A stretch of DNA of 64,000 nucleotides from Pseudoxanthomonas kalamensis DSM 18571 (GCF_010211745.1 NZ_PDWQ01000004.1:310001-374000), one strand, 5' to 3'; counted from the stretch's first letter, positions 27,988-37,874 are shown. A program made the numbers and translations. The notes: a model not told the origin generated them from the letters alone.

Positions 27988-29146
27988 GAAGCTTCTCGTG
28001 GTCAGCGACGAAATGGAGGTCGGCGGCAGCCAGCGCCAGGTCGTCCATCTGCTGCGCGACATCGATCGCTCGCAATGGCAACCTGAACTGGTGTTCTTCC
28101 GCAATGCCTCATTCCTGGTCGACGATCTTCATGCCCATGGCGTGACGGTTCACCATGTTCCGAAGCGCGGGCGACTCGACCTGCGCTTTCTGCTGGCCTA
28201 CGCCACGCTGCTGAGACGCGGACGCTACGACCTGGTACACGCATTCTCGCTGACCGCCGAACTCTGGACACTGCTGGCCAGCCGGCTGGCGGGCAAGCAG
28301 CTGCCACTTGTCGCATCAATCCGCGGCCTGTATCTGGCGGAATCCGAGCGCTTCTGGCAATTGAAACGTTTCGTCCTGGCTCGCAGCACCGCAGTAATCG
28401 CGAACGCGCGTGCAGGCGCCGCCGCGGCTGTAGAACGCGGCAATATCCCCCTGTCCTCGATTGACGTGGTGCCCAATGGCATGCGATTCCCGGAATCGCT
28501 GCTGCCAGGCCAGCGCGAGCACCTACGCACTGAACTCGGAGCGCCTGAGAACCGGCCGTTCGGTCTGTTTGTCGGTCGATTGGTGAAGGAAAAAAACCTT
28601 CCCTGCCTACTACGGGCGCTGGGGGAAATACCGACCGGGCACCGCCCCTGGATTGCCTTGGCCGGCGATGGTCCGCTCCGCGGGGAGCTCGAGAGCATCT
28701 GCCGAGAAGCCGGGTTGGATGCCGATGTCAGCTTCCTCGGGGAACGCAACGATGCCACCCGGTTGATGCAGGCAGCGGACTTTCTGACTCTACCCTCCTC
28801 TTATGAAGGCATGTCGAACGTGGTGATGGAAGCAATGGCCGCCGGTTGTCCGGTAGTGGCCTCGGATGTGGGCGGGAACCCCGAACTGATCGACGATGGC
28901 GCCACTGGCCTTCTGTTTCCCGATGACGATTCGAGCGTCTTGTCGGACAGGCTGCAGGAAATCTCCAACGATGCCGGATTGCGCGAGCGGCTGGCGCAGA
29001 AAGCACTGCATGAGGCACGGCGACGCTACTCCGTGGCGCAAATGGTCAAATCGACCACCGCGGTCTATGCGCGCTGCCTGGACGCGAAGCACGCCTCCGA
29101 CATCAATGCTTCCGCGCTTGCAGACAGCCGTGGGGACAAAGCATGA
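27977..29146 (+). CDS. Glycosyltransferase family 4
   Basis: The 389-aa GT-B enzyme begins KLLVVSDEMEVGGSQRQVVH and has FGLFVGRLVKEKNLPCLLRA plus the catalytic E-x7-E in SSYEGMSNVVMEAMAAGCP. It lies inside the EPS operon, overlapping the preceding glycosyltransferase by 11 bases and the following amidotransferase by four, so it is surely co-translated. Donor sugar and linkage are unknown. Confidence 0.88.
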   Translation: MAPRKLLVVSDEMEVGGSQRQVVHLLRDIDRSQWQPELVFFRNASFLVDDLHAHGVTVHHVPKRGRLDLRFLLAYATLLRRGRYDLVHAFSLTAELWTLLASRLAGKQLPLVASIRGLYLAESERFWQLKRFVLARSTAVIANARAGAAAAVERGNIPLSSIDVVPNGMRFPESLLPGQREHLRTELGAPENRPFGLFVGRLVKEKNLPCLLRALGEIPTGHRPWIALAGDGPLRGELESICREAGLDADVSFLGERNDATRLMQAADFLTLPSSYEGMSNVVMEAMAAGCPVVASDVGGNPELIDDGATGLLFPDDDSSVLSDRLQEISNDAGLRERLAQKALHEARRRYSVAQMVKSTTAVYARCLDAKHASDINASALADSRGDKA

Positions 29147-30927
29147 CCATCGCCTCCACGCGCGCAGACTTCGTACTGGCCTGCGGCCCACGCGCTGCCG
29201 AGTGGCTGGCTCGCCATCCCGACTTGCGCCGCCTGGATACCGGAGACGATGATCTGCATCTGTACGCAAGTGGCGAGGTGCCATCCGGGCAGCACCCGAG
29301 CGGCAGGAGATGGGCGGCGATTGCCGACCTGATCTCCGGTCGACTCGAAGATGCAGCCTCCGCCGATCAGTCCGTGCCGCAACGTCACTGGCGTGGACGC
29401 TTCGCATTTGCGGCGTGGCAACCAGGCGCGGATGAAATCCGGATATTTACCGATCACTTTGCATCGCTGCCGTTGTACTGGTACCAGCGTGACGGCCATT
29501 TCGCCGTGGCCACCGACTTGCGCCTTCTGCTGGATGCCCCAGGCGTCCGCCGGGCTGCAGATCCGTCCGCGGTCTATCACTTCCTAAATTTCACCTGCAT
29601 TCCCGCACCATTGACCATCTGCCGCGACATCCGCAGGGTCGAACCAGGTACCGTACTCACTCTCGGCCTCAGCAGCCAACACAGTACGCGCTACTACGTG
29701 CCGGAGTATCCGGCCGATCTGCATGGCAGCGACACGGAACTGGCTACGGAACTCCGCGACCGCATCCAGGCCACGGTGCATGATTTCCGCCCGCAGACGG
29801 ACTCCGACTGGGGCTGTTTCCTCAGTGGCGGCACCGACAGCAGCAGCATCGTCAGCATTCTGTCGCGCCAGGGCGGATCCCAGGTGCATACATGCTCGAT
29901 CGGCTTCCATGAGGCCGGATACGATGAGCTGGATTTTGCTCGTATCGCCGGCGAAGCCTGCGGGGCGAAACCGCACCTGGCCAGGATAGACAGAAAACAG
30001 GCTCTGGACCTCCTGGACTCGGTGATAGATGCCTACGACCAACCTTTCGCCAACGCCTCGGCAATACCGACCCTCGGCTGCGCCGAACTCGGGCAAACGC
30101 ATGGATTCGGGCTGATGCTGGGGGGCGATGGCGGCGACGAAATCTTCGGCGGCAATGAGCGCTACGCCAAGGACAAGGTCATGGAGAGCTTCTACCGTCT
30201 CCCCGGCCCGCTGAAACAGGCCGCTCGCGCGGTGGGAAACGTGCTGGGCGGGGGTCATGTGCACGTACTGAATCGCGTGCGAAACTTCACTCGCCGCGCC
30301 TCGCTTCCGAACCCGGATCGCTTTTATACCGACGATTCCTTCGCTTCCGATTTCTACGAAGAACTCCTCACGCCCGAATTCCGTGCGCAGGTGCCACAGG
30401 ATGCGTCTCTGGAATTCATGCGTGGCGTATTCTCCACGGGCCCTCGCACCGAACCGCTCCACCAGATCATGCGCCTGGACCTTCTGATGGCCATCGCCCA
30501 GAACGATCTGGTGAAAGTGCATCGCGCCTGCAAGTGGCATGGTGTATCGGTGCGGTTCCCTTACCTCGACCAGGATCTGGTGGATTATTGCGGACGCCTG
30601 GCATCCCATTACAAGGTTCGCGGCCTGAAGAAGCGTTACCTGTTCAAGCAGGCGATGGACGGAATACTTCCTGTCGAAATACTACGCAAGCGAAAACAGG
30701 GCTTTGGCCTGCCGATTGCGGTATGGATGAAGGAAGACCCCGCTTTGCAGGCTCGCGTGCGCGAAGTATTGCTGGATGCTCGCACTCTGGAGCGCGGCTG
30801 GATCAACCAGGAATTCGTCACCCGGTTGATCAACCTGCACATGGCCGGCGGCTGGGATTACTCCAACGCCCTCTGGCAGTTGCTGGTGCTTGAACTGTGG
30901 CTACGGAGATACATGGATGCCGCCTGA
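29143..30927 (+). CDS. Asparagine synthase-like amidotransferase lacking the glutaminase cysteine
   Basis: The 594-aa protein has the ATP-pyrophosphatase domain of asparagine synthetases (PP-loop GCFLSGGTDSSS near residue 230, LGGDGGDEIFGGNERY near 330). Its N-terminal region starts MTIASTRADF, without the Met-Cys-Gly of class II glutaminases, although later parts of that fold are recognisable (RGRFAFAAW, IFTDHFASLPLYW). It may use free ammonia, another amine or an amide partner. Two such genes are a hallmark of XrtA-type EPS loci. It overlaps both neighbours. Confidence 0.82.
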   Translation: MTIASTRADFVLACGPRAAEWLARHPDLRRLDTGDDDLHLYASGEVPSGQHPSGRRWAAIADLISGRLEDAASADQSVPQRHWRGRFAFAAWQPGADEIRIFTDHFASLPLYWYQRDGHFAVATDLRLLLDAPGVRRAADPSAVYHFLNFTCIPAPLTICRDIRRVEPGTVLTLGLSSQHSTRYYVPEYPADLHGSDTELATELRDRIQATVHDFRPQTDSDWGCFLSGGTDSSSIVSILSRQGGSQVHTCSIGFHEAGYDELDFARIAGEACGAKPHLARIDRKQALDLLDSVIDAYDQPFANASAIPTLGCAELGQTHGFGLMLGGDGGDEIFGGNERYAKDKVMESFYRLPGPLKQAARAVGNVLGGGHVHVLNRVRNFTRRASLPNPDRFYTDDSFASDFYEELLTPEFRAQVPQDASLEFMRGVFSTGPRTEPLHQIMRLDLLMAIAQNDLVKVHRACKWHGVSVRFPYLDQDLVDYCGRLASHYKVRGLKKRYLFKQAMDGILPVEILRKRKQGFGLPIAVWMKEDPALQARVREVLLDARTLERGWINQEFVTRLINLHMAGGWDYSNALWQLLVLELWLRRYMDAA

Positions 30928-32098
30928 TGCTCCGCCACTGCGAATACTGATGGTCATGGAGGCGGCCTACCCCGCGGATCGCGGTGGCGGCGCCGAGGCG
31001 CAGGTTCGGACGCTGACGCGTGGCTTGCGCGCGCGAGGGCACCGGGTGACGATCCTTGCCCCCTGCGTTCGCTGGGGAGCGCAGGAGAAGGTATCCCGCT
31101 ACGAAGGTGCTGCGGTGTGTCGCCTACGCTTGCCAGGCCTGCCGCTGCTTGGCGGACCGGTACTGTGGCTTCGTACCACCGCCTTCCTGTATTCGCGGCG
31201 GAAGCGCTACGACGCTTGGCACGTGCATATCGCCCATCGCATGGCCGCGATCTGCGCGCTGATGGGACGTTGGCTCGACAAGCGTGTACTGACCAAGGTC
31301 TCGGGGTGGTGGGAGCTTGAAAAAGGCACGCTGGCGAAGCGTCCTGGACCCGTCAATGCGCTCGCCAGAACCGCATTGCGCAGAACGGAAACCTGGCAGG
31401 CCATCAGCCGACGCATCGCACTGACCCTGATAGAACGTGGAATCCCGGCCGAGCATATCGTGGCCTTGCCAAATGCAGTAGATACCTCGCGCTTTTCCTC
31501 CATCACCCGTGCGTCGGATGCCCCCCCGAGATTCGTGTTCATTGGCCGGCTTGTGCCTGAAAAAGGGCTGCAGATGCTATTGAGCGCATTCGCCGATATC
31601 GCTCCGACGCACCCGCAGGCCAGCCTGCTCGTGGTCGGCAGCGGAACGCTGGAGAACCACCTCAAACAGGAAGCACAACACCTCGGCATCTCGAATCAGG
31701 TGGAGTTTGCCGGACACCGCGACGATATCGAGAATGTGCTGGCTGATGGCAACATCGGCGTGCTGTGCTCTCGTATCGAGGGACTCTCCAACACTCTGCT
31801 GGAATCCATGGCATCCGGCTTGCCGATGATAGCCAGCCGTATCAGCGGCAATGAGGATTTCGTGCTGCCGGGCGAGAACGGCTGGCTATTCGACTCCGGC
31901 GACCGCACCGGGTTGGCCAAGTGTCTGGCCGATGCCGCAGCCACCGATCCAGCCACTCGCGCCGCGATGGGCGAAGCTGCGCGTGCCTCCGTGCAACGCC
32001 AAGCCGGCCTGGAGCAGGTACTCAACCGATTGGTGCAGCTGTATCGCGGCAAGCAGCCGCGTGCGATGCCTGCTTCCGTCAGCCAGCGGAGCGCCTGA
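30917..32098 (+). CDS. Glycosyltransferase family 4
   Basis: ATG 30917 (MPPDAPPLRILMVMEAAYP) is chosen over an earlier in-frame ATG because it begins the first beta-strand of the GT-B fold; it overlaps the preceding gene by 11 bases. The 393-aa protein has RFVFIGRLVPEKGLQMLL and the E-x7-E motif in SRIEGLSNTLLESMASGLP. It is the third GT4 enzyme of the operon; its donor sugar is unknown. Confidence 0.87.
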   Translation: MPPDAPPLRILMVMEAAYPADRGGGAEAQVRTLTRGLRARGHRVTILAPCVRWGAQEKVSRYEGAAVCRLRLPGLPLLGGPVLWLRTTAFLYSRRKRYDAWHVHIAHRMAAICALMGRWLDKRVLTKVSGWWELEKGTLAKRPGPVNALARTALRRTETWQAISRRIALTLIERGIPAEHIVALPNAVDTSRFSSITRASDAPPRFVFIGRLVPEKGLQMLLSAFADIAPTHPQASLLVVGSGTLENHLKQEAQHLGISNQVEFAGHRDDIENVLADGNIGVLCSRIEGLSNTLLESMASGLPMIASRISGNEDFVLPGENGWLFDSGDRTGLAKCLADAAATDPATRAAMGEAARASVQRQAGLEQVLNRLVQLYRGKQPRAMPASVSQRSA

Positions 32099-32099
32099 C

Positions 32100-33974
32100 A
32101 TGTGCGGCATCGCCGGTCTGGTTGTCGCTCCTGGACAACCTGCGCCTGACCCGGCTCTGGGCTTGCGCATGAACTCCGTGATTCATCATCGCGGCCCCGA
32201 CGACGGAGGCCTGCACCACGACGATCGCGCATTGCTTGGCATGCGCCGGCTTTCGATCATCGACGTTGGTGGTGGGCATCAGCCGATATACGCCGCAAAC
32301 GGTCAAGTCTGCATCGTCTTCAATGGCGAAATCTACAATTACCGAGAACTCCGGGAAGGCCTTGAACGCGACGGCCATCAGTTCAGCACCCACAGCGATA
32401 CCGAAGTGGTTCTGCAGGGGTTTCTTCGGGACGGCGTCGGCATCTTCGAACAACTTGATGGCATGTTCGGCGTTGCGATCTGGGACAAGCGTAGCCGGGA
32501 ACTTATCCTGACCCGGGACCGCTTCGGCGAGAAACCGTTGTATTACGCCCATGACGAACGTCGCCTGCTGTTCGGATCCGAACTGAAATCGTTACTGCAA
32601 TCGCCAGACTGTCCTCGCGATCTGGACAACGATGCTCTCCGTGCATACCTGACCTACGGCTACGTTCCCTGCCCGTACAGCGTGTTCTCGGGCGTCCGCA
32701 AGCTTCCACCTGCGCACTGGCTGCGCTACCGCGACGGCCGGATCGACCTGCACCGCTATTGGCAACCATCGTTGTCGCCGAAGACCGTGCTCGACGAAAC
32801 CGAAGCCGCGATGGAGCTCGAACGATTGCTGGATCGGGCCGTCGCCAGCCGCCTCGTATCCGATGTTCCATTCGGCGCCTTTCTAAGCGGCGGACTGGAT
32901 TCCAGCGCCGTAGTCGCGCTGATGGCGCGACACCTGGATCGCCCGGTCAAGACCTTCACCATCGGTTTTCGCGAAGCCGCCTACAACGAACTTGACGATG
33001 CCCGACGTGTAGCGAACCATCTCGGAACCGAACATCACGAACTCGTCGTAGAACCGGATGCAGTGGAGCTGCTGTATAAACTGGTGTGGCATTTCGACGA
33101 GCCGTTCGCGGACTCGTCGGCAGTACCGACATTCCTGGTTTCGCAGTTGGCGCGCCAGCACGTGAAAATGGTGCTCACCGGCGATGGCGGCGACGAAATG
33201 TTCGGCGGCTACGACCGCTACCTGCGGTTGTTGAAGCTGGAACGCCTTGGCGGTCTGCGCAGACCCGTCGCCACACTGCTCGAACTGGCCGGCCGCGTAG
33301 CTCCCAATCCGCATGGCGAACGCCTCCGTCGCGTCGGAGAACGGCTGCAGTTGCCATTCGAAGAGCGCTACCTCAGCGGCGTGGCGGTCATGCGCTCCGA
33401 TATCGCCGGGCGGCTGCGGCCACAGGCCGGCGGGGGCAGCCATTTCTACCTGCCGGTGCTGGACGACCCTGACAGCATGCTTGGCGCATCCGACGAGCCG
33501 CTCGACCGCATGGTCGCCATCGACCTGCAGAGCTATCTGCCGGACGACATCCTGGTGAAGATGGACCGCATGTCGATGGCCGCTTCGCTTGAGGGTCGCT
33601 CGCCATTTCTGCAGCCGGACCTGGCGCAATTCGCACTCAGCTTGCCCGTGCAGTACCGTATCCGCGACGGCCGCGGCAAACACCTGCTGCGCGAAGTCGC
33701 CGGCAAGTGGCTGCCGCCTCGTACTCTCAGCAAGCCGAAGCAGGGCTTCGCCATACCGCTGGCAGACTGGTTCCGCGGACCTTTGCGCACATTGGCCGCC
33801 GACACCTTCGCCAGTAGAGCGTTCCGCGAGCGCGGACTGCTTCACCCGCAGGAAGCACAGACGCTGCTGCATGACCACCTGTACCACGACATCGATCGCG
33901 GAGAAGCCCTGTGGCAATCGTTGTGCCTGGAATTATGGGCGCAACGCTTTCTGGATGGCGTGGGGGGCGACTGA
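32100..33974 (+). CDS. XrtA-locus amidotransferase, asparagine synthetase B family
   Basis: The 624-aa protein (ATG 32100, one base after the previous stop) is complete. It starts MCGIAGLV with Cys2 as the glutaminase nucleophile, has the NGEIYNY and RGPDDGG glutamine-site motifs, and a C-terminal PP-loop synthetase domain (GAFLSGGLDSSA near residue 265, TGDGGDEMFGGYDRY). In XrtA/PEP-CTERM loci such proteins are thought to amidate EPS sugars, for example uronic acids, which fits the uronate-making genes at the start of this operon. Confidence 0.86.
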   Translation: MCGIAGLVVAPGQPAPDPALGLRMNSVIHHRGPDDGGLHHDDRALLGMRRLSIIDVGGGHQPIYAANGQVCIVFNGEIYNYRELREGLERDGHQFSTHSDTEVVLQGFLRDGVGIFEQLDGMFGVAIWDKRSRELILTRDRFGEKPLYYAHDERRLLFGSELKSLLQSPDCPRDLDNDALRAYLTYGYVPCPYSVFSGVRKLPPAHWLRYRDGRIDLHRYWQPSLSPKTVLDETEAAMELERLLDRAVASRLVSDVPFGAFLSGGLDSSAVVALMARHLDRPVKTFTIGFREAAYNELDDARRVANHLGTEHHELVVEPDAVELLYKLVWHFDEPFADSSAVPTFLVSQLARQHVKMVLTGDGGDEMFGGYDRYLRLLKLERLGGLRRPVATLLELAGRVAPNPHGERLRRVGERLQLPFEERYLSGVAVMRSDIAGRLRPQAGGGSHFYLPVLDDPDSMLGASDEPLDRMVAIDLQSYLPDDILVKMDRMSMAASLEGRSPFLQPDLAQFALSLPVQYRIRDGRGKHLLREVAGKWLPPRTLSKPKQGFAIPLADWFRGPLRTLAADTFASRAFRERGLLHPQEAQTLLHDHLYHDIDRGEALWQSLCLELWAQRFLDGVGGD

Positions 33975-33976
33975 CC

Positions 33977-35320
33977 ATGTGGATGCGCCTGCTACTGGCA
34001 ATGCCGCTGCTGTATATGCCCAACATGCTTCATCTTTCGGTGGAAACGGGCATCCCCGGCCTGAATCTGGCCAACATCATCTTCCTTGTCGTGGTGATAG
34101 CCCTGCTGGCAGGCGGAAAACGCTGCCAGCCACTGCAACCTACCGGGCCGATCACCTACGCGCTGGTATTGCTGTTCGTGACGCTGATCGTGGGATTCGT
34201 CATTGCACAGGCAACCATGCCTCTCGGCTTCATGGAAGATTTCACCTATCTGAAGAATCTCATCTTCTATCCCCTGCTGTACTTCGTGTACCGACGCTGC
34301 GGTCAGGACGTGAAGGGTACTCGCCAACTCATCATCTTCCTGATGGTGGTCGCAGCGGTGGCAGGTCTGGAAGCGGTTCGGGAAGGCCTGGATTACGGCT
34401 TCGGAAATTACAACGAATCAAGACGAGCATCCGGCCCGTTCGGCGTGGATTACAGCACGGCCAATCGTGCAGGCGTGTTCTACGCGATGTTTCTTCCGAT
34501 GTTCATCGCCATGGCGTTGTTTTTCCGTAAGCAGAAGTTCTGGCGCATGGCGGCAATCGGCGGCTGCGCCATCATGGCCGTGGCGATCATGGCCACTTAT
34601 TCCCGTCAGTCGTACCTGATCGCTCTGGTTGGACTGGCCTTGCTGTTGTTGCGTCGAAATCTCGTGCTCGCCGCGCTCATCGGCCTGCTGATGGTGCCCG
34701 CGATCAGCCTGTTGCCGGAAAGCGTCACTCAACGCGTGGCCGAGACTGAACAACAGGATGCAGTCGGTGAAGAGCAGCTGGATGTCAGCACCGCCAGCCG
34801 ATTTGAAATCTGGGGTGGCGCAATCCAGATGTGGAAAGAGCATCCTGCAGGCGTCGGTCTCAATCGATTCAAGCAGTACATTGGAAATTATGTCCCGCGC
34901 TATGCCGGCTACGATGCCCACAGCATCTACTTCCTCATGCTTGGCGAATGCGGGCCATTGGGAGTATTCGCATTGTTCTATCTGCTTTGGCGACTATTGC
35001 GGATGGGCATGGGATTCGTCAGGTCAGTGCCTGCCAGCGATACCGAAGCCAAAGCGCTGTCACTTGGCTTCGTACTGGTGGTCATATCCACCGCCTTGGG
35101 TAATGTGTACGGCAGCCCGTTCTTCGAAGGCTCGGTCATGGCGAACTTCTGGGCCCTGTGCGGACTGATGGAGCACTACACAGGTCTCAAGCGACTTGGT
35201 GCCACGGCTACGAATCAGACTGGCACCACCAAGCACCTGTCCACGGCGGAAGCAATCGGCCAGCGCTTTCCACTTGCCGCGAAAATCGCTCCCGGCAGAT
35301 ATGGTCCCAGAGAAACCTGA
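33977..35320 (+). CDS. O-antigen ligase / Wzy-type polymerase-like membrane protein
   Basis: The 447-aa protein (ATG 33977) is highly hydrophobic with about ten predicted membrane segments. A large extracytoplasmic loop (about 260-330) contains the Wzy_C-type region FEIWGGAIQMWKEHPAGVG followed by YAGYDAHSIYFLML. It is the last gene of the plus-strand EPS operon and is the only candidate for repeat-unit polymerase or ligase in the window. Its polar C-terminal tail of about 45 residues is unrelated to the fold. Confidence 0.84.
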   Translation: MWMRLLLAMPLLYMPNMLHLSVETGIPGLNLANIIFLVVVIALLAGGKRCQPLQPTGPITYALVLLFVTLIVGFVIAQATMPLGFMEDFTYLKNLIFYPLLYFVYRRCGQDVKGTRQLIIFLMVVAAVAGLEAVREGLDYGFGNYNESRRASGPFGVDYSTANRAGVFYAMFLPMFIAMALFFRKQKFWRMAAIGGCAIMAVAIMATYSRQSYLIALVGLALLLLRRNLVLAALIGLLMVPAISLLPESVTQRVAETEQQDAVGEEQLDVSTASRFEIWGGAIQMWKEHPAGVGLNRFKQYIGNYVPRYAGYDAHSIYFLMLGECGPLGVFALFYLLWRLLRMGMGFVRSVPASDTEAKALSLGFVLVVISTALGNVYGSPFFEGSVMANFWALCGLMEHYTGLKRLGATATNQTGTTKHLSTAEAIGQRFPLAAKIAPGRYGPRET

Positions 35321-35362
35321 GCCCCCTCACACCGAATGACGGGTGGAATCAATGTGGAAGAT

Positions 35363-36136
35363 TCATTCCTCCTCATTTCCCGCTTTTCCGCCTGCAAACC
35401 TCACCCGGTAATAGAGCAACCCGACAATCTCGTGCAACGCCGATTCTGTCTTCCTGAGTCCCCCACTGCTCGGAATCAGATAGCTCAGTCGCCGGAAGGG
35501 AACGTAGTGCCAGTCGGCTCTAAGGGCACAAACTTCAAACCCGGCCTTGCGCATCGAAAACTCGGCACGAGGCATGTGCATCGCCGAGGTCACTAGTACC
35601 ACGCGACGCGGCAACACAGGGCGCAGCGCTGCGACATTGAATGCGTTCTCCCAAGTGTCGCTGGACTCACCTTCTGTTGAGACCGCATCCGGATCGACGC
35701 CGAACCGAAGTGCGTAGTTGGCCAGCAACCGTCCCTCCGATGCCTCGCCCCCCCAACGACTGCCCCCAACGAAAACAAGCTTGCGTCCTGGCCGCTCTTG
35801 CCACCAAGCGATTGCCTTATCCGCGCGCCTGCGACTGGCAAGACTCAATACCGATATCTGATCGGAATCGTCCGGATAATGGTCGACACCTCCGGAAAGA
35901 ACCACCGCAACACTCGGGGTTTCTCGCACGCAGAAGTCCGGTTTCGGAGGATACTCTTCCAGCCAGCCGACCAGCAGGTTCGCGAACATTGGGGTCATTG
36001 CCAAAAACGAGAATGTCGCCAAACCCACCGCCACGATTCGTACCCAGCGACACCACGCAGCTTGCGCAAACCAGACACTGGCCAAGCCGGCAAGAGCCGC
36101 GACAAGGAGCCAACTGAGCGGAGACAACAGGATCAA
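35363..36136 (-). CDS. YdcF/SanA/ElyC-family protein (DUF218)
   Basis: The 257-aa protein has two N-terminal membrane helices (residues about 5-24 and 30-50) and a DUF218 domain starting PSVAVVLSGGVDHYPDD, with KLVFVGGSRWG, SSDTWENAFNVA and VTSAMHMPRAEFSMRKAGF. ElyC/SanA relatives affect envelope or EPS processes; the reaction is unknown. It is the last gene of the minus-strand block, ending 42 bases from the converging EPS operon. Confidence 0.8.
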   Translation of the reverse strand: MILLSPLSWLLVAALAGLASVWFAQAAWCRWVRIVAVGLATFSFLAMTPMFANLLVGWLEEYPPKPDFCVRETPSVAVVLSGGVDHYPDDSDQISVLSLASRRRADKAIAWWQERPGRKLVFVGGSRWGGEASEGRLLANYALRFGVDPDAVSTEGESSDTWENAFNVAALRPVLPRRVVLVTSAMHMPRAEFSMRKAGFEVCALRADWHYVPFRRLSYLIPSSGGLRKTESALHEIVGLLYYRVRFAGGKAGNEEE

Positions 36137-36185
36137 TTCCGAACCCTCTCAATCACGCGTGTCACTACCCCATAGAGCGCACACA

Positions 36186-36197
36186 TGATGATCATCA
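36186..36197. repeat. Perfect 12-bp palindrome upstream of the ydcF-like gene
   Basis: TGATGATCATCA is its own reverse complement and lies about 50 bases before the ydcF-like start codon. A second dyad, GTGCCGA (36220-36226) and TCGGCAC (36247-36253), lies 23 bases away, just after the flippase stop codon in the direction of transcription. One may be an operator, the other part of a terminator; this is inference. Confidence 0.35.
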
Positions 36198-36262
36198 ATC
36201 CTCTGGAGAGAGCATTAACGTGCCGAGCCGAATGGGGTCTGTTCAATCGGCACGAACTCATC

Positions 36263-37771
36263 TCAACCACGCCCCAATCTTTCAAGCAGCATCCGGCGAA
36301 GTCGCGCATCAAAAGCCAGTACAGGCATCACGTAGAGTACCAGCCATAGCCCGCCTGCCGCGAACAAACGCGCCCATGGCGAAACCAGGCCAAACAAGTC
36401 ACTGCTCTCCGCCACCAATGCAAACAGCGCTGCTGCCGAGAATGACAACGCGAACGCACGCTTGTCGGGGCGATAGCGCAGATCCGCCGGACAAAACGCA
36501 TAGAGGGAAAGGCCCAATACGGCAAAGCTGATCACGGCAGCCCAGGTGGCGCCCATGTACGAGTGCTGGGGAATCAGCCACAGATTGAGAATCACGTTCA
36601 ACGTTGTTGCAGCCAGGGTCAGGTACAAGACCGTTGTTGATCGCTTGTGAAGGAGCAGGCCGTATCCGCCGATCTCCAGCAGCGGATACAGCGCATACAT
36701 CGACCCGATCCAGGCGAATACCGGACCAGAACCAGCCTTGTCTGCGCCGCTGATCGCACGCACCGCCTCACTGCCGATGCATGCGATGGCTACCGCAATC
36801 CCGATTGCCGCATAGGTCATTGGAAACAGTACGCGTCGTTTGAGCTCGCGTACCGCGGCTGCGCCACCGTTCTCCCAACTTCGATTGGCGACCGGGATAA
36901 ATGATTCGGACAGGGCTGTACTCATCAACAGACTGACCTGGAGCGCAAGCGAATAACCGATAGTGAATATGCCTACTGCAGCGAATTCTCCTGTCATACC
37001 CTTCAGCATCAGGCGTCCGATGGATATCAGAAGCACGGTGGCAACCTCGTTGACCACGAGCGGCATTCCATAACGCAGGGTAAGCCGCATCTGCGACCAG
37101 TCGAAAGTACGCGAGAACTCCAGATTTCGACGCACCCAATACACGTAATACGCGACAACCAATGCTGCAGACAGCATTTTCCCGCCATAAGCCGCCACTG
37201 CCGTACGCTCCAGCAGCAACACCGCGCCAACCATCGTCACCAGTTCCAGCCAGCGCCAGACTACCCGGGTAACCATCAATAACGCCGAATGCTCGCCTGC
37301 TCGTAACACCATCTGCACCAGGCTGACGAATACCTGCAGAGGCACCATCAACACCGCCATCCACAGCACCGGGGAGAACGAGGCGCCTCCGAACCAGTCA
37401 AGGCAGGCGAATACCGTTAGCCCGGCAGCCCATATTCCACAGGACACCAGCAACGGCAATAGAAAGAGATTGGTCGCGAAGCCGGACAACCCGCTGGCTT
37501 CGTCGTTATAGGGATAAAACCTCAGGATGGCGTGTTGTGCGCCCAGCTTGGCCACGCCGACCGCCAGCATCAACCAGGTTTCGTAGTAACCGAGGATTCC
37601 GTACTGGGTATTGTCCAGCAGGCGAGTGAGCAGAGGAAACGAAATCAGGCCCGCAAGCATCACCAATACGCTTGCAGTGGAGTAACGCAGGTAATGGGTG
37701 CCGACGCTGGTCTTTTTTGCGGGCAGCGGCGTAACGCCCGCAGCCGCCGGTTCGTCGGAAGGCGCGGTCAT
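36263..37771 (-). CDS. Wzx-type polysaccharide flippase
   Basis: This member of the MOP exporter superfamily has 502 aa from ATG 37771 (MTAPSDEPAAAG), or 519 from ATG 37822. About 12-14 hydrophobic segments are visible, starting YSTASVLVMLAGLISFPLLT, a typical Wzx first helix, with LLDNTQYGILGYYETWLML after it. It should flip the lipid-linked EPS repeat across the inner membrane. It lies on the minus strand behind the third NRPS gene rather than inside the glycosyltransferase operon; it is the only exporter visible near the NRPS genes. Confidence 0.85.
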   Translation of the reverse strand: MTAPSDEPAAAGVTPLPAKKTSVGTHYLRYSTASVLVMLAGLISFPLLTRLLDNTQYGILGYYETWLMLAVGVAKLGAQHAILRFYPYNDEASGLSGFATNLFLLPLLVSCGIWAAGLTVFACLDWFGGASFSPVLWMAVLMVPLQVFVSLVQMVLRAGEHSALLMVTRVVWRWLELVTMVGAVLLLERTAVAAYGGKMLSAALVVAYYVYWVRRNLEFSRTFDWSQMRLTLRYGMPLVVNEVATVLLISIGRLMLKGMTGEFAAVGIFTIGYSLALQVSLLMSTALSESFIPVANRSWENGGAAAVRELKRRVLFPMTYAAIGIAVAIACIGSEAVRAISGADKAGSGPVFAWIGSMYALYPLLEIGGYGLLLHKRSTTVLYLTLAATTLNVILNLWLIPQHSYMGATWAAVISFAVLGLSLYAFCPADLRYRPDKRAFALSFSAAALFALVAESSDLFGLVSPWARLFAAGGLWLVLYVMPVLAFDARLRRMLLERLGRG

Positions 37772-37874
37772 GACAAGAGTGCCGGCTCGCCCGTTCGGAC
37801 CTGCTGAATTCCGTCCAGGCATCCATTGTAGTTAAGCATCCAGGAAGAACGCCGGTCGCGGGTGAAACCGGACA

